NCBI GenBank assembly: GCA_002712335.1
Contig: PATI01000020.1
Location: 1-24,444 of the forward strand
Source of the DNA: Rhodospirillaceae bacterium
GTDB taxonomy: Bacteria > Pseudomonadota > Alphaproteobacteria > MPNO01 > UBA2964
Direction: 5' to 3'
DNA: 24,444 nt
The position numbers and the translations under genes are program-made. Positions 1 through 8,583 of this stretch are shown here, piece by piece. The first letter of the stretch is position 1. The number at the start of each line of letters is the position of its first letter. Under the pieces are notes generated by a model that made no database searches, was not told where the DNA came from, and saw only the letters and a list, made by a program, of their open reading frames with translations.

Positions 1-843
1 TATCCTATATTTACTATTAGATTGTTTTGTATTTTTATTGACTAATCTTTTTTTATTTTCCAAACCACCAATTTTTATTTTTTTATTGGTGATACGGTTT
101 GAACCGTTTTGAAAATTTTTGTTTTCTTTAAAATCTACTTTTAATTTAGGAATAACTTTTGTTTTTTCTTCTAAAGATATTTTATTATTAAGCTCTCCAC
201 TCCATTTGGGATTTTTTTGGACCGTGTTCTTTCCTGTGCCCTTCTTAGATTGAACTTTGGAACCTAATTCTTTTTTTATTATCTGGTTCGGGTTTTTTAT
301 ATTAATTGGTAACGAAGGCTTCGCGACCCTTGGAAGCTTATTTTGATTGGTTTTTTTGTCTAAAACCGCGATTTCTGGTGAATATTTAGGCAATTCGGAT
401 ATAAGTTTTTGTGAACTGTGTCCATAAATTGTTAAATAATACCATCCGCCATAAGTAGAAGCAGCAAGTATAGCAGCAATCAATAACACAACGGTGGTGG
501 GCAATCGTGCTTCGTTAATAGGAGACGGCGGCGATAATGATTTTGGTCCGATATCTTCATTAGTCACCTCCATATAACGTTGCATCACCTCTTTCACATC
601 CAAACCAAGATAAGCAGCGTAGGCACGCACAAAACCGGTTGCATAAGTTGGACCAGGTAATTGATCAAACCTACCTTCTTCTATTGCTTGTAAATATACT
701 TCTCGAATCTTCAGATCATTTGCGACTTCAAACAAATCACGACCGGACTTTTCCCGTATATCACGAAACGCTAGGAAAAATTCTCGGGTGATTTCATCAG
801 GAGCGCCTAATTTAGACCCTTTTTCTTTTCCGGACCTTGCCAA
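1..843 (-). CDS. rodZ: RodZ-like cytoskeletal/HTH membrane protein, 3' end cut by window edge
   Basis: The open frame runs from a TTG at 843 to the left edge without a stop (281 codons visible). A GAGAG motif lies just upstream of the TTG, and no ATG or GTG lies between it and the preceding in-frame stop, so TTG is the likely start. Residues about 17-95 form a HTH_25 (Xre-type) domain with the RodZ-like segment DQLPGPTYATGFVRAYA. A hydrophobic span at about residues 117-135 is a transmembrane segment. The remaining visible part is a Lys/Asn-rich periplasmic linker of about 140 residues; the usual C-terminal DUF4115 domain is not reached. In known members RodZ links MreB to the membrane and helps set rod shape. 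The gene is downstream of ptsP on the same strand, with 109 bases between. Family call is firm; whether it acts as a true shape factor here is inferred. Confidence 0.8.
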   Translation of the reverse strand, partial: MARSGKEKGSKLGAPDEITREFFLAFRDIREKSGRDLFEVANDLKIREVYLQAIEEGRFDQLPGPTYATGFVRAYAAYLGLDVKEVMQRYMEVTNEDIGPKSLSPPSPINEARLPTTVVLLIAAILAASTYGGWYYLTIYGHSSQKLISELPKYSPEIAVLDKKTNQNKLPRVAKPSLPINIKNPNQIIKKELGSKVQSKKGTGKNTVQKNPKWSGELNNKISLEEKTKVIPKLKVDFKENKNFQNGSNRITNKKIKIGGLENKKRLVNKNTKQSNSKYRI

Positions 844-924
844 ATTTAAACTCTCATAATTTAATTGGACAATTCTTTTTTAGAAATCGTTAGATGTGGT
901 TAGTAACAGAATTAGTCTTTCTAA

Positions 925-949
925 ATCAATGGTTTCTTAACCTATTGAT
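925..949 (-). terminator. Stem-loop just downstream of ptsP
   Basis: ATCAATGGTT pairs with AACC-t-ATTGAT around a TCTT loop: ten base pairs with one bulged base, ending 4 bases from the ptsP stop codon. There is no clear U-tract on the minus-strand side, so it is a weak candidate for an intrinsic terminator. It could equally be an RNA-stability hairpin between ptsP and rodZ. Confidence 0.3.
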
Positions 950-952
950 AAA

Positions 953-3232
953 TCAACTTTCGGCAATGGGAATACTATGGTCATTGGCGTATGCTGTTAA
1001 TTTTTGTCTCAGACTATGATCAGGCAAATTCAAAAGACCATCGACATATTTCGATAGTGCCGCAGCATTCACCTGCCTTAACATCGCTCTTACCGCGCCA
1101 ACCTTAACGGGAGCCATGGATATTGTCCGAAACCCCAAGCCAATTAACGTCATGGCCTCCACCGGATTTCCTGCCATTTCGCCGCATAAAGAAATATGTA
1201 CCCCTGCATTCTCAGTTTCCAAAACTAAATTTTTAAGAAGAGATAATAGACTTGGTGACAAAACATCATACCGATCCGAAACTCTTGGGTTGCCCAGATC
1301 GGTCGCAAAAAGAAATTGAAACAAATCATTGCTGCCGACTGATAAAAAATCAACACGATTGAGCAACGGTCTAAGCTGCCACATCAAGCCAGGGACTTCT
1401 AACATAACCCCAACTCGTAATTGACTTGGAAGAACGCCACCTCTTTTTTGTTCCCTTTCCAACTCCCTTTCGAGAATAGATTTTGCAGCTTCAAATTCTG
1501 CAACCTCAGCAATCATGGGAAACATTATTGATAGATTTCTGCCATTCGCGCCACGTATTAAAGCTCTTAATTGTTGTCTCAACATCGATGGCCTATCAAG
1601 GGCCACTCTAACCGCACGCCAACCCATATTTGGGTTTTCTTCAGCCATGGCATGAAAATAAGGTAACTGTTTGTCGCCACCTATATCTAAAGTGCGAAAC
1701 ATCACATTTTTACCGTCAGCCATTTCATAAATATTTCTGTATAGCTCGGTCTGGCCTTCTACGCTTGGAAATTCCTCTCTAACCATAAAAGGTATCTCCG
1801 TTCTATAAAGACCAATACCATCAACTCCCGTATCCTTGAGATTTTGTAAATCGATCAATAATCCAGCATTAAGATTTAACGAAATTCTTTGACCATCTAG
1901 TGTTTCTGGTTCTTCTTCTTTTAAAGCCGCATAAATTTTTTGACGTTCATTCCTAGCGTTAATCGTTTTGGTGACCATTTGCTGAATGTCCTCACCGGGA
2001 CGTACAAATACCTGTGCGTTATCTCCATCAACGATAACAGGATCATTTGGATCAATCCGTGTTAAAAGGTCGGTAATTCGGCCTACCACCGGAATATTTA
2101 ATGCTCGAGCCACGATAGCTACATGGGCAGTTGCTGAACCTTCCTCCAATAGCAGGGCACGCAATCGATGAGGTTCATAGTCAAGTAGTTCCGTTGGGCC
2201 CATATTATCAGCTAGTAAAACAACATCGGATGGTAGTTGAACATCTCGAGCCGCTGTAATCGGCTTGGTACTGAGATGTTGTTGCAAGCGCCGCGCAATA
2301 TCATCAAAGTCATGCATGCGTTCTTTTAAATATGGGTCGGTCGCCAAATTCATTCGCATACGGATGTCATCTTGTACTTTCTGGACAGCCGCCTCAGCTG
2401 TGAGTCCGCTAGAAATCGCTTCTTTTAACCTACGTAACCATCCAGAATCATGCGCCACGAGACGATATGCCTCTAGGATTTCATTGTGCTCACCCCTACC
2501 GGAGAGTTCTTTAACCGCAAACAACTCATCGATAGCCTGCTGCATTTGATGTAAGGAGTTCTGTAACCTTACCTGCTCTGCTTCAGGGTCGGTAGAAAAC
2601 ATCTCGGGAATTTGAATTCGTGGTTGATGTAAAACCGCTTCACCTACCGCAACACCGGTATTTATGCTTATACCGGTCATTCTGAGCGGAAGGATGGCGT
2701 TACCTTCTGCTGTTATTTGCTCATTCCGCCCAATAAGATCCCCGCCGGCAATCAGTTCCGCTAGAACAACAACAATCATTTCTAGCGCCTCTATCTCCTC
2801 TTCGGTATATTCGCGTTTTGCTTTATTTTGAATAGCAAGAACTCCTCGCACGCGACCCCCACGTAATATGGGGACACCCAAAAAAGAGTGATAAATTTCT
2901 TCGCCGGTTTCTGGCCTGAAGGCAAATTTGGGATGCGTTTGTGCATCGGCAAGATTAAGCACATGGGCATGCGCTGCAATATCCCCAATCAAACCCTCAT
3001 CAACTCTAAGACGTGTTTTGTGAATTGCCGAAGGATTCAAGCCCTCTGTCGCGAATAATTCCAGTACTTCGCCTGCTCGCATAACATAAACTGTACAAAC
3101 TTCTGCGACTACCTCAGCTGCAATTACCTTGACGAGTTCATCCAAACGCTCGTGAGCTGTTCCGTTACTCGACATTGCGCCTTGAACACGCCTAAGCAGC
3201 GGTCTTAATGCTGTACCAACCGTTTTTGTCAT
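953..3232 (-). CDS. ptsP: Phosphoenolpyruvate-protein phosphotransferase PtsP (enzyme I Ntr)
   Basis: This 759-residue protein has the full enzyme I Ntr layout. A GAF domain lies at about residues 25-160, the enzyme I N-terminal helical domain at about 185-310, the swivelling phosphohistidine domain at about 330-410 with His370 in SATAHVAIVAR, and the PEP-binding TIM barrel at about 440-720. Barrel motifs include GIGLYRTE (473-480), FRTLDIGGDK (512-521), MLEVPG (610-615), SVGSNDLFQF (631-640) and the catalytic Cys683 in LCGEMAG. In known systems it transfers phosphate from PEP to NPr, then to EIIA-Ntr; the GAF domain senses nitrogen status through glutamine and 2-oxoglutarate. Neither NPr nor EIIA-Ntr is in the window. 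The ATG is preceded by AGGTG. The gene begins 34 bases after lysC, probably cotranscribed. Confidence 0.95.
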   Translation of the reverse strand: MTKTVGTALRPLLRRVQGAMSSNGTAHERLDELVKVIAAEVVAEVCTVYVMRAGEVLELFATEGLNPSAIHKTRLRVDEGLIGDIAAHAHVLNLADAQTHPKFAFRPETGEEIYHSFLGVPILRGGRVRGVLAIQNKAKREYTEEEIEALEMIVVVLAELIAGGDLIGRNEQITAEGNAILPLRMTGISINTGVAVGEAVLHQPRIQIPEMFSTDPEAEQVRLQNSLHQMQQAIDELFAVKELSGRGEHNEILEAYRLVAHDSGWLRRLKEAISSGLTAEAAVQKVQDDIRMRMNLATDPYLKERMHDFDDIARRLQQHLSTKPITAARDVQLPSDVVLLADNMGPTELLDYEPHRLRALLLEEGSATAHVAIVARALNIPVVGRITDLLTRIDPNDPVIVDGDNAQVFVRPGEDIQQMVTKTINARNERQKIYAALKEEEPETLDGQRISLNLNAGLLIDLQNLKDTGVDGIGLYRTEIPFMVREEFPSVEGQTELYRNIYEMADGKNVMFRTLDIGGDKQLPYFHAMAEENPNMGWRAVRVALDRPSMLRQQLRALIRGANGRNLSIMFPMIAEVAEFEAAKSILERELEREQKRGGVLPSQLRVGVMLEVPGLMWQLRPLLNRVDFLSVGSNDLFQFLFATDLGNPRVSDRYDVLSPSLLSLLKNLVLETENAGVHISLCGEMAGNPVEAMTLIGLGFRTISMAPVKVGAVRAMLRQVNAAALSKYVDGLLNLPDHSLRQKLTAYANDHSIPIAES

Positions 3233-3266
3233 TTCACCTTCATTGTCACCAAGCGATGAGAACCGG

Positions 3267-4493
3267 CTATTTTTTTTCTGTATCTAATCCATAAGCTGTG
3301 TGTAAAGCCCGCACCGCTAATTCCGTATATTCTTCGGAAACCAGAATACTAACTTTAATTTCAGATGTAGATATTACCTGAATATTAATTCCTTTTTCTG
3401 CTAGTGCTTTAAACATCCGCTGCGCTACACCAGCATGGCTCCGCATACCAACACCAACTACAGAAATTTTTGAAACATTCGGGTCGGCAATTAGGCGTAT
3501 ATATTTGAGCAAGCCCTTATTAGAATCCAAAATGGAGCAGGTACGCTCAACATCTTGTTTATCAACCGTAAAGGTTAGGTCAGTTGCCTTTCCATCTTCA
3601 GAAACATTCTGCACTATCATGTCCACATTAACACTAGCCTCTGACAAGGGCCCAAATATCGAAGCGGCAACTCCTGGCTTATCTGCTACGCCGACCAAAG
3701 TAATTTTAGCTTCGTCTTTACTATAGGCTATTCCGCTGACAACTTCCTGTTCCACGATTTCATCCTCATTTACAACTAGTGTACCATCGGCCTCACAAAA
3801 AGACGACCTAACTTGGACCCTTACGTTATGATTCATAGCAAGTTCAACTGAACGCGTTTGCAAAACTTTTGCACCGAGTGAAGCCATTTCGAGCATTTCT
3901 TCATATGTAATTCGATCAAGTTTTCTTGCTTTGCTAACAACCCTCGGATCACTCGTATATATACCATCTACATCTGTAAAAATATCACAACGATCTGCTT
4001 TTAAAGCAGCAGAAAGTGCTACGGCTGATGTATCTGACCCTCCTCTTCCAAGGGTTGTAATTCTATTGGTTGATCCCACACCCTGAAAACCAGCTATTAC
4101 TGCAACTTGCCCAGAACTTAACCGGGTTACTATCTCACCAATCTCAATTGCTTTGATGCGTGCTTTTCCATGGGAGTCATCAGTCTTCACAGGCAACTGC
4201 CAACCAAGCCAAGAACGAGCATCAACACCAATGTTTTGCAGTGTTAAAGCCAATAGCCCTGCGGTAATTTGTTCACCCGCTGCAACAACAGTATCATATT
4301 CTCTAGCATCATGAAGTAGTGCGGCTTCCACCGTCCAGTCTACAAGTTGGTTGGTTGTGCCCGACATAGCCGAAACAACAACTGCCACCTCGTTACCATG
4401 ATCTACCTCTTTTTTTACTCTTTCAGCAACAGCCCTTATACGGTCGATATCTGCAACCGAGGTGCCACCAAATTTTTGGACAACCCGTATCAT
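3267..4493 (-). CDS. lysC: Aspartate kinase
   Basis: Aspartokinase phosphorylates L-aspartate, the first step toward lysine, threonine, methionine and diaminopimelate. I start it at the ATG at 4493 (408 residues): it has GGATG upstream and places KFGGTS at residues 7-12, as usual for the family. An ATG at 4535 in the same frame would add 14 non-conserved residues. The kinase domain shows GRGGSDTSA (149-157) and FTDVDGIYTSDPR (172-184). Two ACT domains follow at about 262-335 and 342-405, the second with SHAGVAQRMF, which fits feedback inhibition by lysine and/or threonine. It is divergent from ubiG and precedes ptsP on the same strand. The whole-domain match makes the call secure. Confidence 0.95.
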   Translation of the reverse strand: MIRVVQKFGGTSVADIDRIRAVAERVKKEVDHGNEVAVVVSAMSGTTNQLVDWTVEAALLHDAREYDTVVAAGEQITAGLLALTLQNIGVDARSWLGWQLPVKTDDSHGKARIKAIEIGEIVTRLSSGQVAVIAGFQGVGSTNRITTLGRGGSDTSAVALSAALKADRCDIFTDVDGIYTSDPRVVSKARKLDRITYEEMLEMASLGAKVLQTRSVELAMNHNVRVQVRSSFCEADGTLVVNEDEIVEQEVVSGIAYSKDEAKITLVGVADKPGVAASIFGPLSEASVNVDMIVQNVSEDGKATDLTFTVDKQDVERTCSILDSNKGLLKYIRLIADPNVSKISVVGVGMRSHAGVAQRMFKALAEKGINIQVISTSEIKVSILVSEEYTELAVRALHTAYGLDTEKK

Positions 4494-4654
4494 ATTACAT
4501 CCACTCGAATTTTTCCGACGCCACTCGCAAACCATTTCGCAAAAATATATTCAAAATTAATTTAAACTGCGTGCAGCGGGCGTCTTCTTACTCTATATCA
4601 TTATGAAAATGCAAGTAATTCAGAATACCTGTTAATTGGATTAATCGGTGTATA
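4494..4654. promoter_or_regulatory. Divergent lysC/ubiG intergenic region
   Basis: These 161 bases must hold the start signals for both lysC (-) and ubiG (+). A short inverted repeat, TTAAT-tgg-ATTAA, lies about 10-20 bases before the ubiG ATG, and CTGCGTGCAG lies near 4566. No convincing -35/-10 pair stands out. The TATAAT that overlaps the ubiG start codon is too close to be its -10 box. Confidence 0.3.
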
Positions 4655-5425
4655 ATGTCGACACAATACAACAATAAGAAAAATACAATTGACCCTCAGG
4701 AAATCGAACGTTTTTCTGCCCTCTCCGAAAAGTGGTGGGATACAAAAGGTGAATTTGCCCCCTTACATCGTTTTAACCCAGTAAGGCTAGAGTATATTCG
4801 TAAAAAGGTGTGCAATCATTTCAAACTTGACAGACATAATCTCCAACTTTTACAGGGGCTGAAAGTACTTGACGTGGGTTGCGGTGGAGGTTTAGTGACG
4901 GAACCTATGGCGCGTATGGGCGCGGCAACTATCGGAATTGACGCATCGGAAAGATGTGTCGGCGTCGCTCGTCATCACGCAGAGATGAATCAATTGAATA
5001 TTGATTACCGGACCAGTACCGCGGAAATATTGGCAGAAGAAAAATATGAGTTTGATATAATTCTAGCTCTTGAAATTATTGAACACGTACAAGACCGTGA
5101 TCTATTCATTCAGGCTTGTACAAAGCTTATTAAACCCGGTGGCATTGGAATTTTTGCAACTCTTAATAGGACTGCAAAGTCATTCTTTCAGGCGATTTTA
5201 GGTGCTGAGTATGTATTACGTTGGTTACCACGCGGCACTCATCAATGGGATCGTTTTGTTAAACCCTCTGAATTAGTAAACTCCTTAAAAGATCAAGGCC
5301 TGATAGTTTCGGACATATCAGGTGTTAAATTAAATATATTTAAAAATGAATGGTTTATATCAAATGATATTGCTGTGAATTATGTTCTTTGTGCAGAAAA
5401 ACCAAAGGGCAGAGACCTTGCCTAG
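4655..5425 (+). CDS. ubiG: Bifunctional ubiquinone O-methyltransferase UbiG
   Basis: UbiG carries out both O-methylations in ubiquinone synthesis, using S-adenosylmethionine. The 256-residue length is typical. The N-terminal block with FSALSEKWWDTKGEFAPLH and the NPVRLEYI segment (41-48) is diagnostic of UbiG. The class I methyltransferase motif I is VLDVGCGGGLVTEP at 71-84. Later, FDIILALEIIEHV and LIKPGGIGIFATLNR fit motifs II and III. The ATG at 4655 has only a weak ribosome site (GGTG). It is divergent from lysC and ends 17 bases from the end of the convergent DUF1178 gene. Confidence 0.93.
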   Translation: MSTQYNNKKNTIDPQEIERFSALSEKWWDTKGEFAPLHRFNPVRLEYIRKKVCNHFKLDRHNLQLLQGLKVLDVGCGGGLVTEPMARMGAATIGIDASERCVGVARHHAEMNQLNIDYRTSTAEILAEEKYEFDIILALEIIEHVQDRDLFIQACTKLIKPGGIGIFATLNRTAKSFFQAILGAEYVLRWLPRGTHQWDRFVKPSELVNSLKDQGLIVSDISGVKLNIFKNEWFISNDIAVNYVLCAEKPKGRDLA

Positions 5426-5442
5426 GAGTATTATGATTGTTT

Positions 5443-5880
5443 TCAGGCATCATGCGTTGGAACCCAAGGTATCCGCTGTACTTCAATTCCCTCTTCACTG
5501 AGTTCTCCCGCCTCTTCGGCGGTCGCTTCACCGTGTATACTGCGCTCTTCAGTTTCTCCATAGTGAATTTTTCTGGCTTCATCTGGAAATTTATCACCGA
5601 CATAGTCGCTATTCTTCTCCACATGTTCCCGAATTTCTCGAAGGGCGGCAATATATTGCCCGACCTTTTTTTGCCCTTTTGAGGACAGACGAACCGTTTT
5701 TTCATCTGTTTTTTTAGCGCCCGCGACTGAAGGTGCCATTAGCGCTTTATCGACATGAGTATCACCGCAAATCGGGCACTCTATTTTTTTTGCTCTCCGC
5801 TGTTTTTCAAAGTCCTCGCTACTTGGGAACCAAATTTCAAAGGTGTGATCATTACTACATTTCAGATCAAAGACAATCAT
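5443..5880 (-). CDS. DUF1178 family protein
   Basis: This 145-residue protein begins MIVFDLKCSNDHTFEIWF and has a four-ligand set typical of a small zinc ribbon: Cys8, His12, Cys35 and Cys38 (the last two in CPICGD). The segment VDKALMAPSVAG is also a DUF1178 hallmark. The C-terminal half is acidic and helical and ends in a tail with IEVQRIPWVPTHDA. Function is unknown for the family. From memory, DUF1178 genes in alphaproteobacteria often sit beside a carbon-nitrogen hydrolase gene and grxC; no hydrolase gene is present here, but grxC is nearby. Divergent from the small methyltransferase at 5978. Confidence 0.88.
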   Translation of the reverse strand: MIVFDLKCSNDHTFEIWFPSSEDFEKQRRAKKIECPICGDTHVDKALMAPSVAGAKKTDEKTVRLSSKGQKKVGQYIAALREIREHVEKNSDYVGDKFPDEARKIHYGETEERSIHGEATAEEAGELSEEGIEVQRIPWVPTHDA

Positions 5881-5977
5881 GATACCGAGATTACCTCCGG
5901 CTTAATGTTATACATTGCTTTATTATAAATGATATCGTTATCTGTTAAATCAAGCATTATCTAATATCAAGCATGAA

Positions 5978-6532
5978 ATGAATACAGTTAATTTAACAAA
6001 ACCCTCAACATGGGTAACCCGATTTACACCGTTAATAAAATCTGGAGGTAAAGTTTTGGATCTCGCCTCAGGAAACGGTAGACATTCTGTATATATGAAG
6101 AACTTAGGTTTTGATGTAACAGCAATAGATCGCGACCACTCGGCCTTTTGCCAAGATTATGAAAATATCGAACTGCTAGAGACTGATTTGGAGAACGAAA
6201 AGCCATGGATTTTAGAGGGTTACTGTTTCGACGGGATCGTGGTAACTAATTATCTATTCCGTCCGCTATTTCCACATATTATAAACTCCCTCAGTGAAAG
6301 CGGTGTGTTAATATATGAGACGTTTTGTAGAGGTAACGAAATTTTTGGTAAACCAAAAAACCCTGACTACTTACTTAGCAGTGGTGAACTTTTTTCAGCC
6401 TTTTGCAAAAGTCTAAGAGTTATAGCCTACGAAGAAGGTATTTTCGGTAAACGGACTAAATCTGCTAAACAACGTATTTGTGCTGTAAATGGCGTTTTGC
6501 CGCCTATCCCTCCCTCATCCGCAGAAAACTAG
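5978..6532 (+). CDS. Small class I SAM-dependent methyltransferase (TehB-like)
   Basis: This 184-residue protein is almost only a Rossmann methyltransferase core. Motif I is VLDLASGNGRHS at 26-37, with the acidic residue that binds the ribose at Asp51 in VTAIDRD. FDGIVVTNYLFRPLF and VLIYETFCRGNEIFGKP follow as motifs II and III. The GNEIFGKPKNPDYLL block resembles TehB-like and other small methyltransferases of unknown substrate; tellurite resistance should not be assumed. An ATG 8 bases upstream is followed at once by a stop, so the start at 5978 stands. It is divergent from the DUF1178 gene and ends 38 bases from the end of grxC. Confidence 0.8.
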   Translation: MNTVNLTKPSTWVTRFTPLIKSGGKVLDLASGNGRHSVYMKNLGFDVTAIDRDHSAFCQDYENIELLETDLENEKPWILEGYCFDGIVVTNYLFRPLFPHIINSLSESGVLIYETFCRGNEIFGKPKNPDYLLSSGELFSAFCKSLRVIAYEEGIFGKRTKSAKQRICAVNGVLPPIPPSSAEN

Positions 6533-6570
6533 AGATGGCTTTTTTTTGAGAATTAAAAACATATAAAATG

Positions 6571-6822
6571 CTATAGGAGAGGTTCTAGTTTCCCTGAAAC
6601 ATCCAAAGCAAAAAGCTCATCTGAACCACCAATGAGTTTTTTGTTAATAAAAATTTGTGGTACAGATGTCCTTCCCTTGGTTCTTTCAATCATTTCCAAA
6701 CGTAAAGAAGGGTCTGTATCAACATTATATTCTGTATAGGTTACACGTTTTTTTTTTAAAAGAGATTTAGCACGTGCACAAAAGGGGCAAAAGTCAGAAG
6801 AATAAATTTCAATGTCAGACAC
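6571..6822 (-). CDS. grxC: Glutaredoxin 3 (GrxC)
   Basis: Dithiol glutaredoxin that reduces disulfides and glutathionylated proteins with glutathione. The active site is CPFC at residues 12-15; the cis-proline loop TSVPQIFI and the glutathione-binding GGSDEL follow. I start it at the GTG at 6822 (83 residues, the usual length), which gives an MSDIEIYSSDFCPFC start and has AAGGG ten bases upstream. An in-frame ATG at 6864 would give 97 residues, adding 14 non-conserved ones with no clear ribosome site. It follows the rhodanese gene closely on the same strand, so the two are probably cotranscribed, which fits a shared thiol/sulfur role. Confidence 0.88.
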   Translation of the reverse strand: MSDIEIYSSDFCPFCARAKSLLKKKRVTYTEYNVDTDPSLRLEMIERTKGRTSVPQIFINKKLIGGSDELFALDVSGKLEPLL

Positions 6823-6870
6823 AGAACAGTTTCCCTTATAATTTTCTACCCGAACAACATTCAAAAATGC

Positions 6871-8469
6871 TTAACTTGGGAAATACTTGAAGTGAGCGGT
6901 GCCATCACGCTCTACCTGCTCAACAAGTCCCGTTTCCCAGCTTAAATATTCCTCCATGTGGATTTCAACGTTATCATCATGATCATAAGCCTTGTATTGA
7001 ATATCGTTATTAATATCTGCCATATTTTCGAAGCCCGATTTTTCCGGAAAAGACATTGATCGCCAAGAATCGGTCCCACCCTCAAGAAGTTTAATATCCC
7101 GATCAGTTAATGATAGAGCATCAGCTGCTGCATAGGCTGCAAGCGTACCATCAGAAGAGGTAAATACTAACCCCCCGTTTCCAGGAATTGAAGGCAAAGT
7201 TTCTTCCAAACGGGAACGAATTGTCCACCAAGCACCGGGGATATGTGAAGCTTTGTATTCTAGACTAGTAGCAACATCCACAACCGTCACCAAACCTTGG
7301 TTTAGACTATTTGATAAACTTTGTGGGTTAATAGAAACTATGGATTCGTTCTCCAAAACAATTCGGGGTAGCTGCGGAAATCCTTTTTCAAGTTCAAACT
7401 CATTTAATGCATTTCTTAGAACAAAAACATTAGGCCAACCCATTTGTTTTAACCAAGAAGCAGTCATTGTCGCTCGGACACCATTATCATCGATTAGAAT
7501 TAAGTAACCCTTCAAAACGCCAGCCCATTTATCAGTTGCTTGTACTAATTGGCCGCCCGGAGCGGAAATAGAACCAGGGAGGTGTCCTTCCTCGTATTCA
7601 TCAGGATTCCTAACATCAAGCAGAAATAATGATTTTATATTCTTTTGCTTTTGCCACGTTTGTAAAAGATCCATAGTGATTTCTTCAATACCAAACCGCT
7701 TTGCAACTCTATCAGCATAATCAAGCGCAGATTCCATGCCTTTTGGACTAATTTTTGGAAAAGTTCTATCGCTTCCTATCTCAAGAGGAAAACCCTCCAA
7801 GGCCCATCCCATTGTTCCATTTCTCAACGCCACTACTTGATTTGGTACTCCAGCGTTGATTAGAGACTGGGCCCCTATAATACTTCGTGTTCGGCCAGCA
7901 CAATTAACAATTATTTTTTGCTTTTCATCATTAACTAAATCAAACACCCGATATACTAATTCAGCACCCGGACAATCAATGCCACTTGGAATATTCATTC
8001 GAATATATTCGTTGAAGGGACGGCTATCTAGAACAACGATATTTTCACCATTATCCATTGCTTCTTTTAACTCCACAGCTGAAATATTGGGTGTCCCAGA
8101 CTCTATCTCTATGAATTCGCCAAATGCTTTAGAAGGAACGTTTACCCCTCTAAAAATAACATTTCCAGCCGCCGCCCAACCAGGCACACCTCCCGATAAA
8201 ATAGAAATATCTGAATAACCCCATGCTCTGAGTTTATCCGCCGCCTTCTTTGCTAAACCATCACCTCCATCGCATAATACCATTCTTACCGATTTTCTGG
8301 GGATTAAACTTAGAATATCTAGTTCTAGGCGGCTCATGGGAAGACAAATGGCAAAAAGCAAATGGCCATCTGCTCCGAAGACCCCTTCTTCTCTTACATC
8401 AACCAGCGCAAGTTCATGGTTATCTAGTAACCAACTGCGAAGCTCTTTAGGTGATATTTCCTTAGTCAT
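6871..8469 (-). CDS. Four-domain rhodanese-like sulfurtransferase
   Basis: This 532-residue protein has no signal peptide or membrane span and contains four tandem rhodanese-like domains, at about residues 5-105, 128-230, 265-365 and 380-475. Only the first two keep a catalytic cysteine: Cys66 in VLCDGGDG and Cys190 in VNCAGRTRS, the latter a classic active loop. The equivalent loop is LIDDNGVRA in domain 3 and FTSSDGTLA in domain 4, so these are probably structural or substrate-binding. A tail of about 55 residues (478-532) rich in acidic residues follows. Rhodaneses pass sulfane sulfur to an acceptor thiol; the acceptor here is unknown. It is followed by grxC and is divergent from the methyltransferase at 8584. 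Family call firm, substrate unknown. Confidence 0.88.
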   Translation of the reverse strand: MTKEISPKELRSWLLDNHELALVDVREEGVFGADGHLLFAICLPMSRLELDILSLIPRKSVRMVLCDGGDGLAKKAADKLRAWGYSDISILSGGVPGWAAAGNVIFRGVNVPSKAFGEFIEIESGTPNISAVELKEAMDNGENIVVLDSRPFNEYIRMNIPSGIDCPGAELVYRVFDLVNDEKQKIIVNCAGRTRSIIGAQSLINAGVPNQVVALRNGTMGWALEGFPLEIGSDRTFPKISPKGMESALDYADRVAKRFGIEEITMDLLQTWQKQKNIKSLFLLDVRNPDEYEEGHLPGSISAPGGQLVQATDKWAGVLKGYLILIDDNGVRATMTASWLKQMGWPNVFVLRNALNEFELEKGFPQLPRIVLENESIVSINPQSLSNSLNQGLVTVVDVATSLEYKASHIPGAWWTIRSRLEETLPSIPGNGGLVFTSSDGTLAAYAAADALSLTDRDIKLLEGGTDSWRSMSFPEKSGFENMADINNDIQYKAYDHDDNVEIHMEEYLSWETGLVEQVERDGTAHFKYFPS

Positions 8470-8583
8470 ATGCCAATTTTATAAAGTAAAAAGTTACAAT
8501 CAATTTTTTATTCTATTTAATCTAATTGCAGGCGACAACTGTCTGGGCTTTATTGCATACTGACCACGTGTCATATTACCAAC

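Noticed and set aside
66..107. Neighbouring inverted repeats CACCAAT...ATTGGTG and ACGGTTTGAACCGT
   Set aside because: They lie inside the rodZ-like coding frame in low-complexity DNA; chance is the simplest reading.
1116..3726. Open frames of 60-120 codons opposite ptsP and lysC
   Set aside because: They are antisense shadows of strongly conserved genes and have no family features of their own.
4494..4535. Upstream in-frame ATG giving lysC 14 extra residues (MVCEWRRKNSSGCN)
   Set aside because: The added residues are not family-like, and the internal ATG at 4493 has GGATG upstream and gives the usual N-terminus.
6526..6591. 8-base inverted repeat AAACTAGA...TCTAGTTT spanning the methyltransferase and grxC gene ends
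   Set aside because: The arms are 50 bases apart and include a stop codon and coding sequence; too weak for a terminator or site.
6823..6864. Longer grxC from ATG at 6864
   Set aside because: It adds 14 residues not seen in glutaredoxins, without a clear ribosome site; GTG at 6822 fits the family length. It cannot be fully excluded.
8478..8503. TTGATT/TATAAA as a promoter for the rhodanese gene
   Set aside because: The spacer is only 14 bases, too short for a standard promoter.
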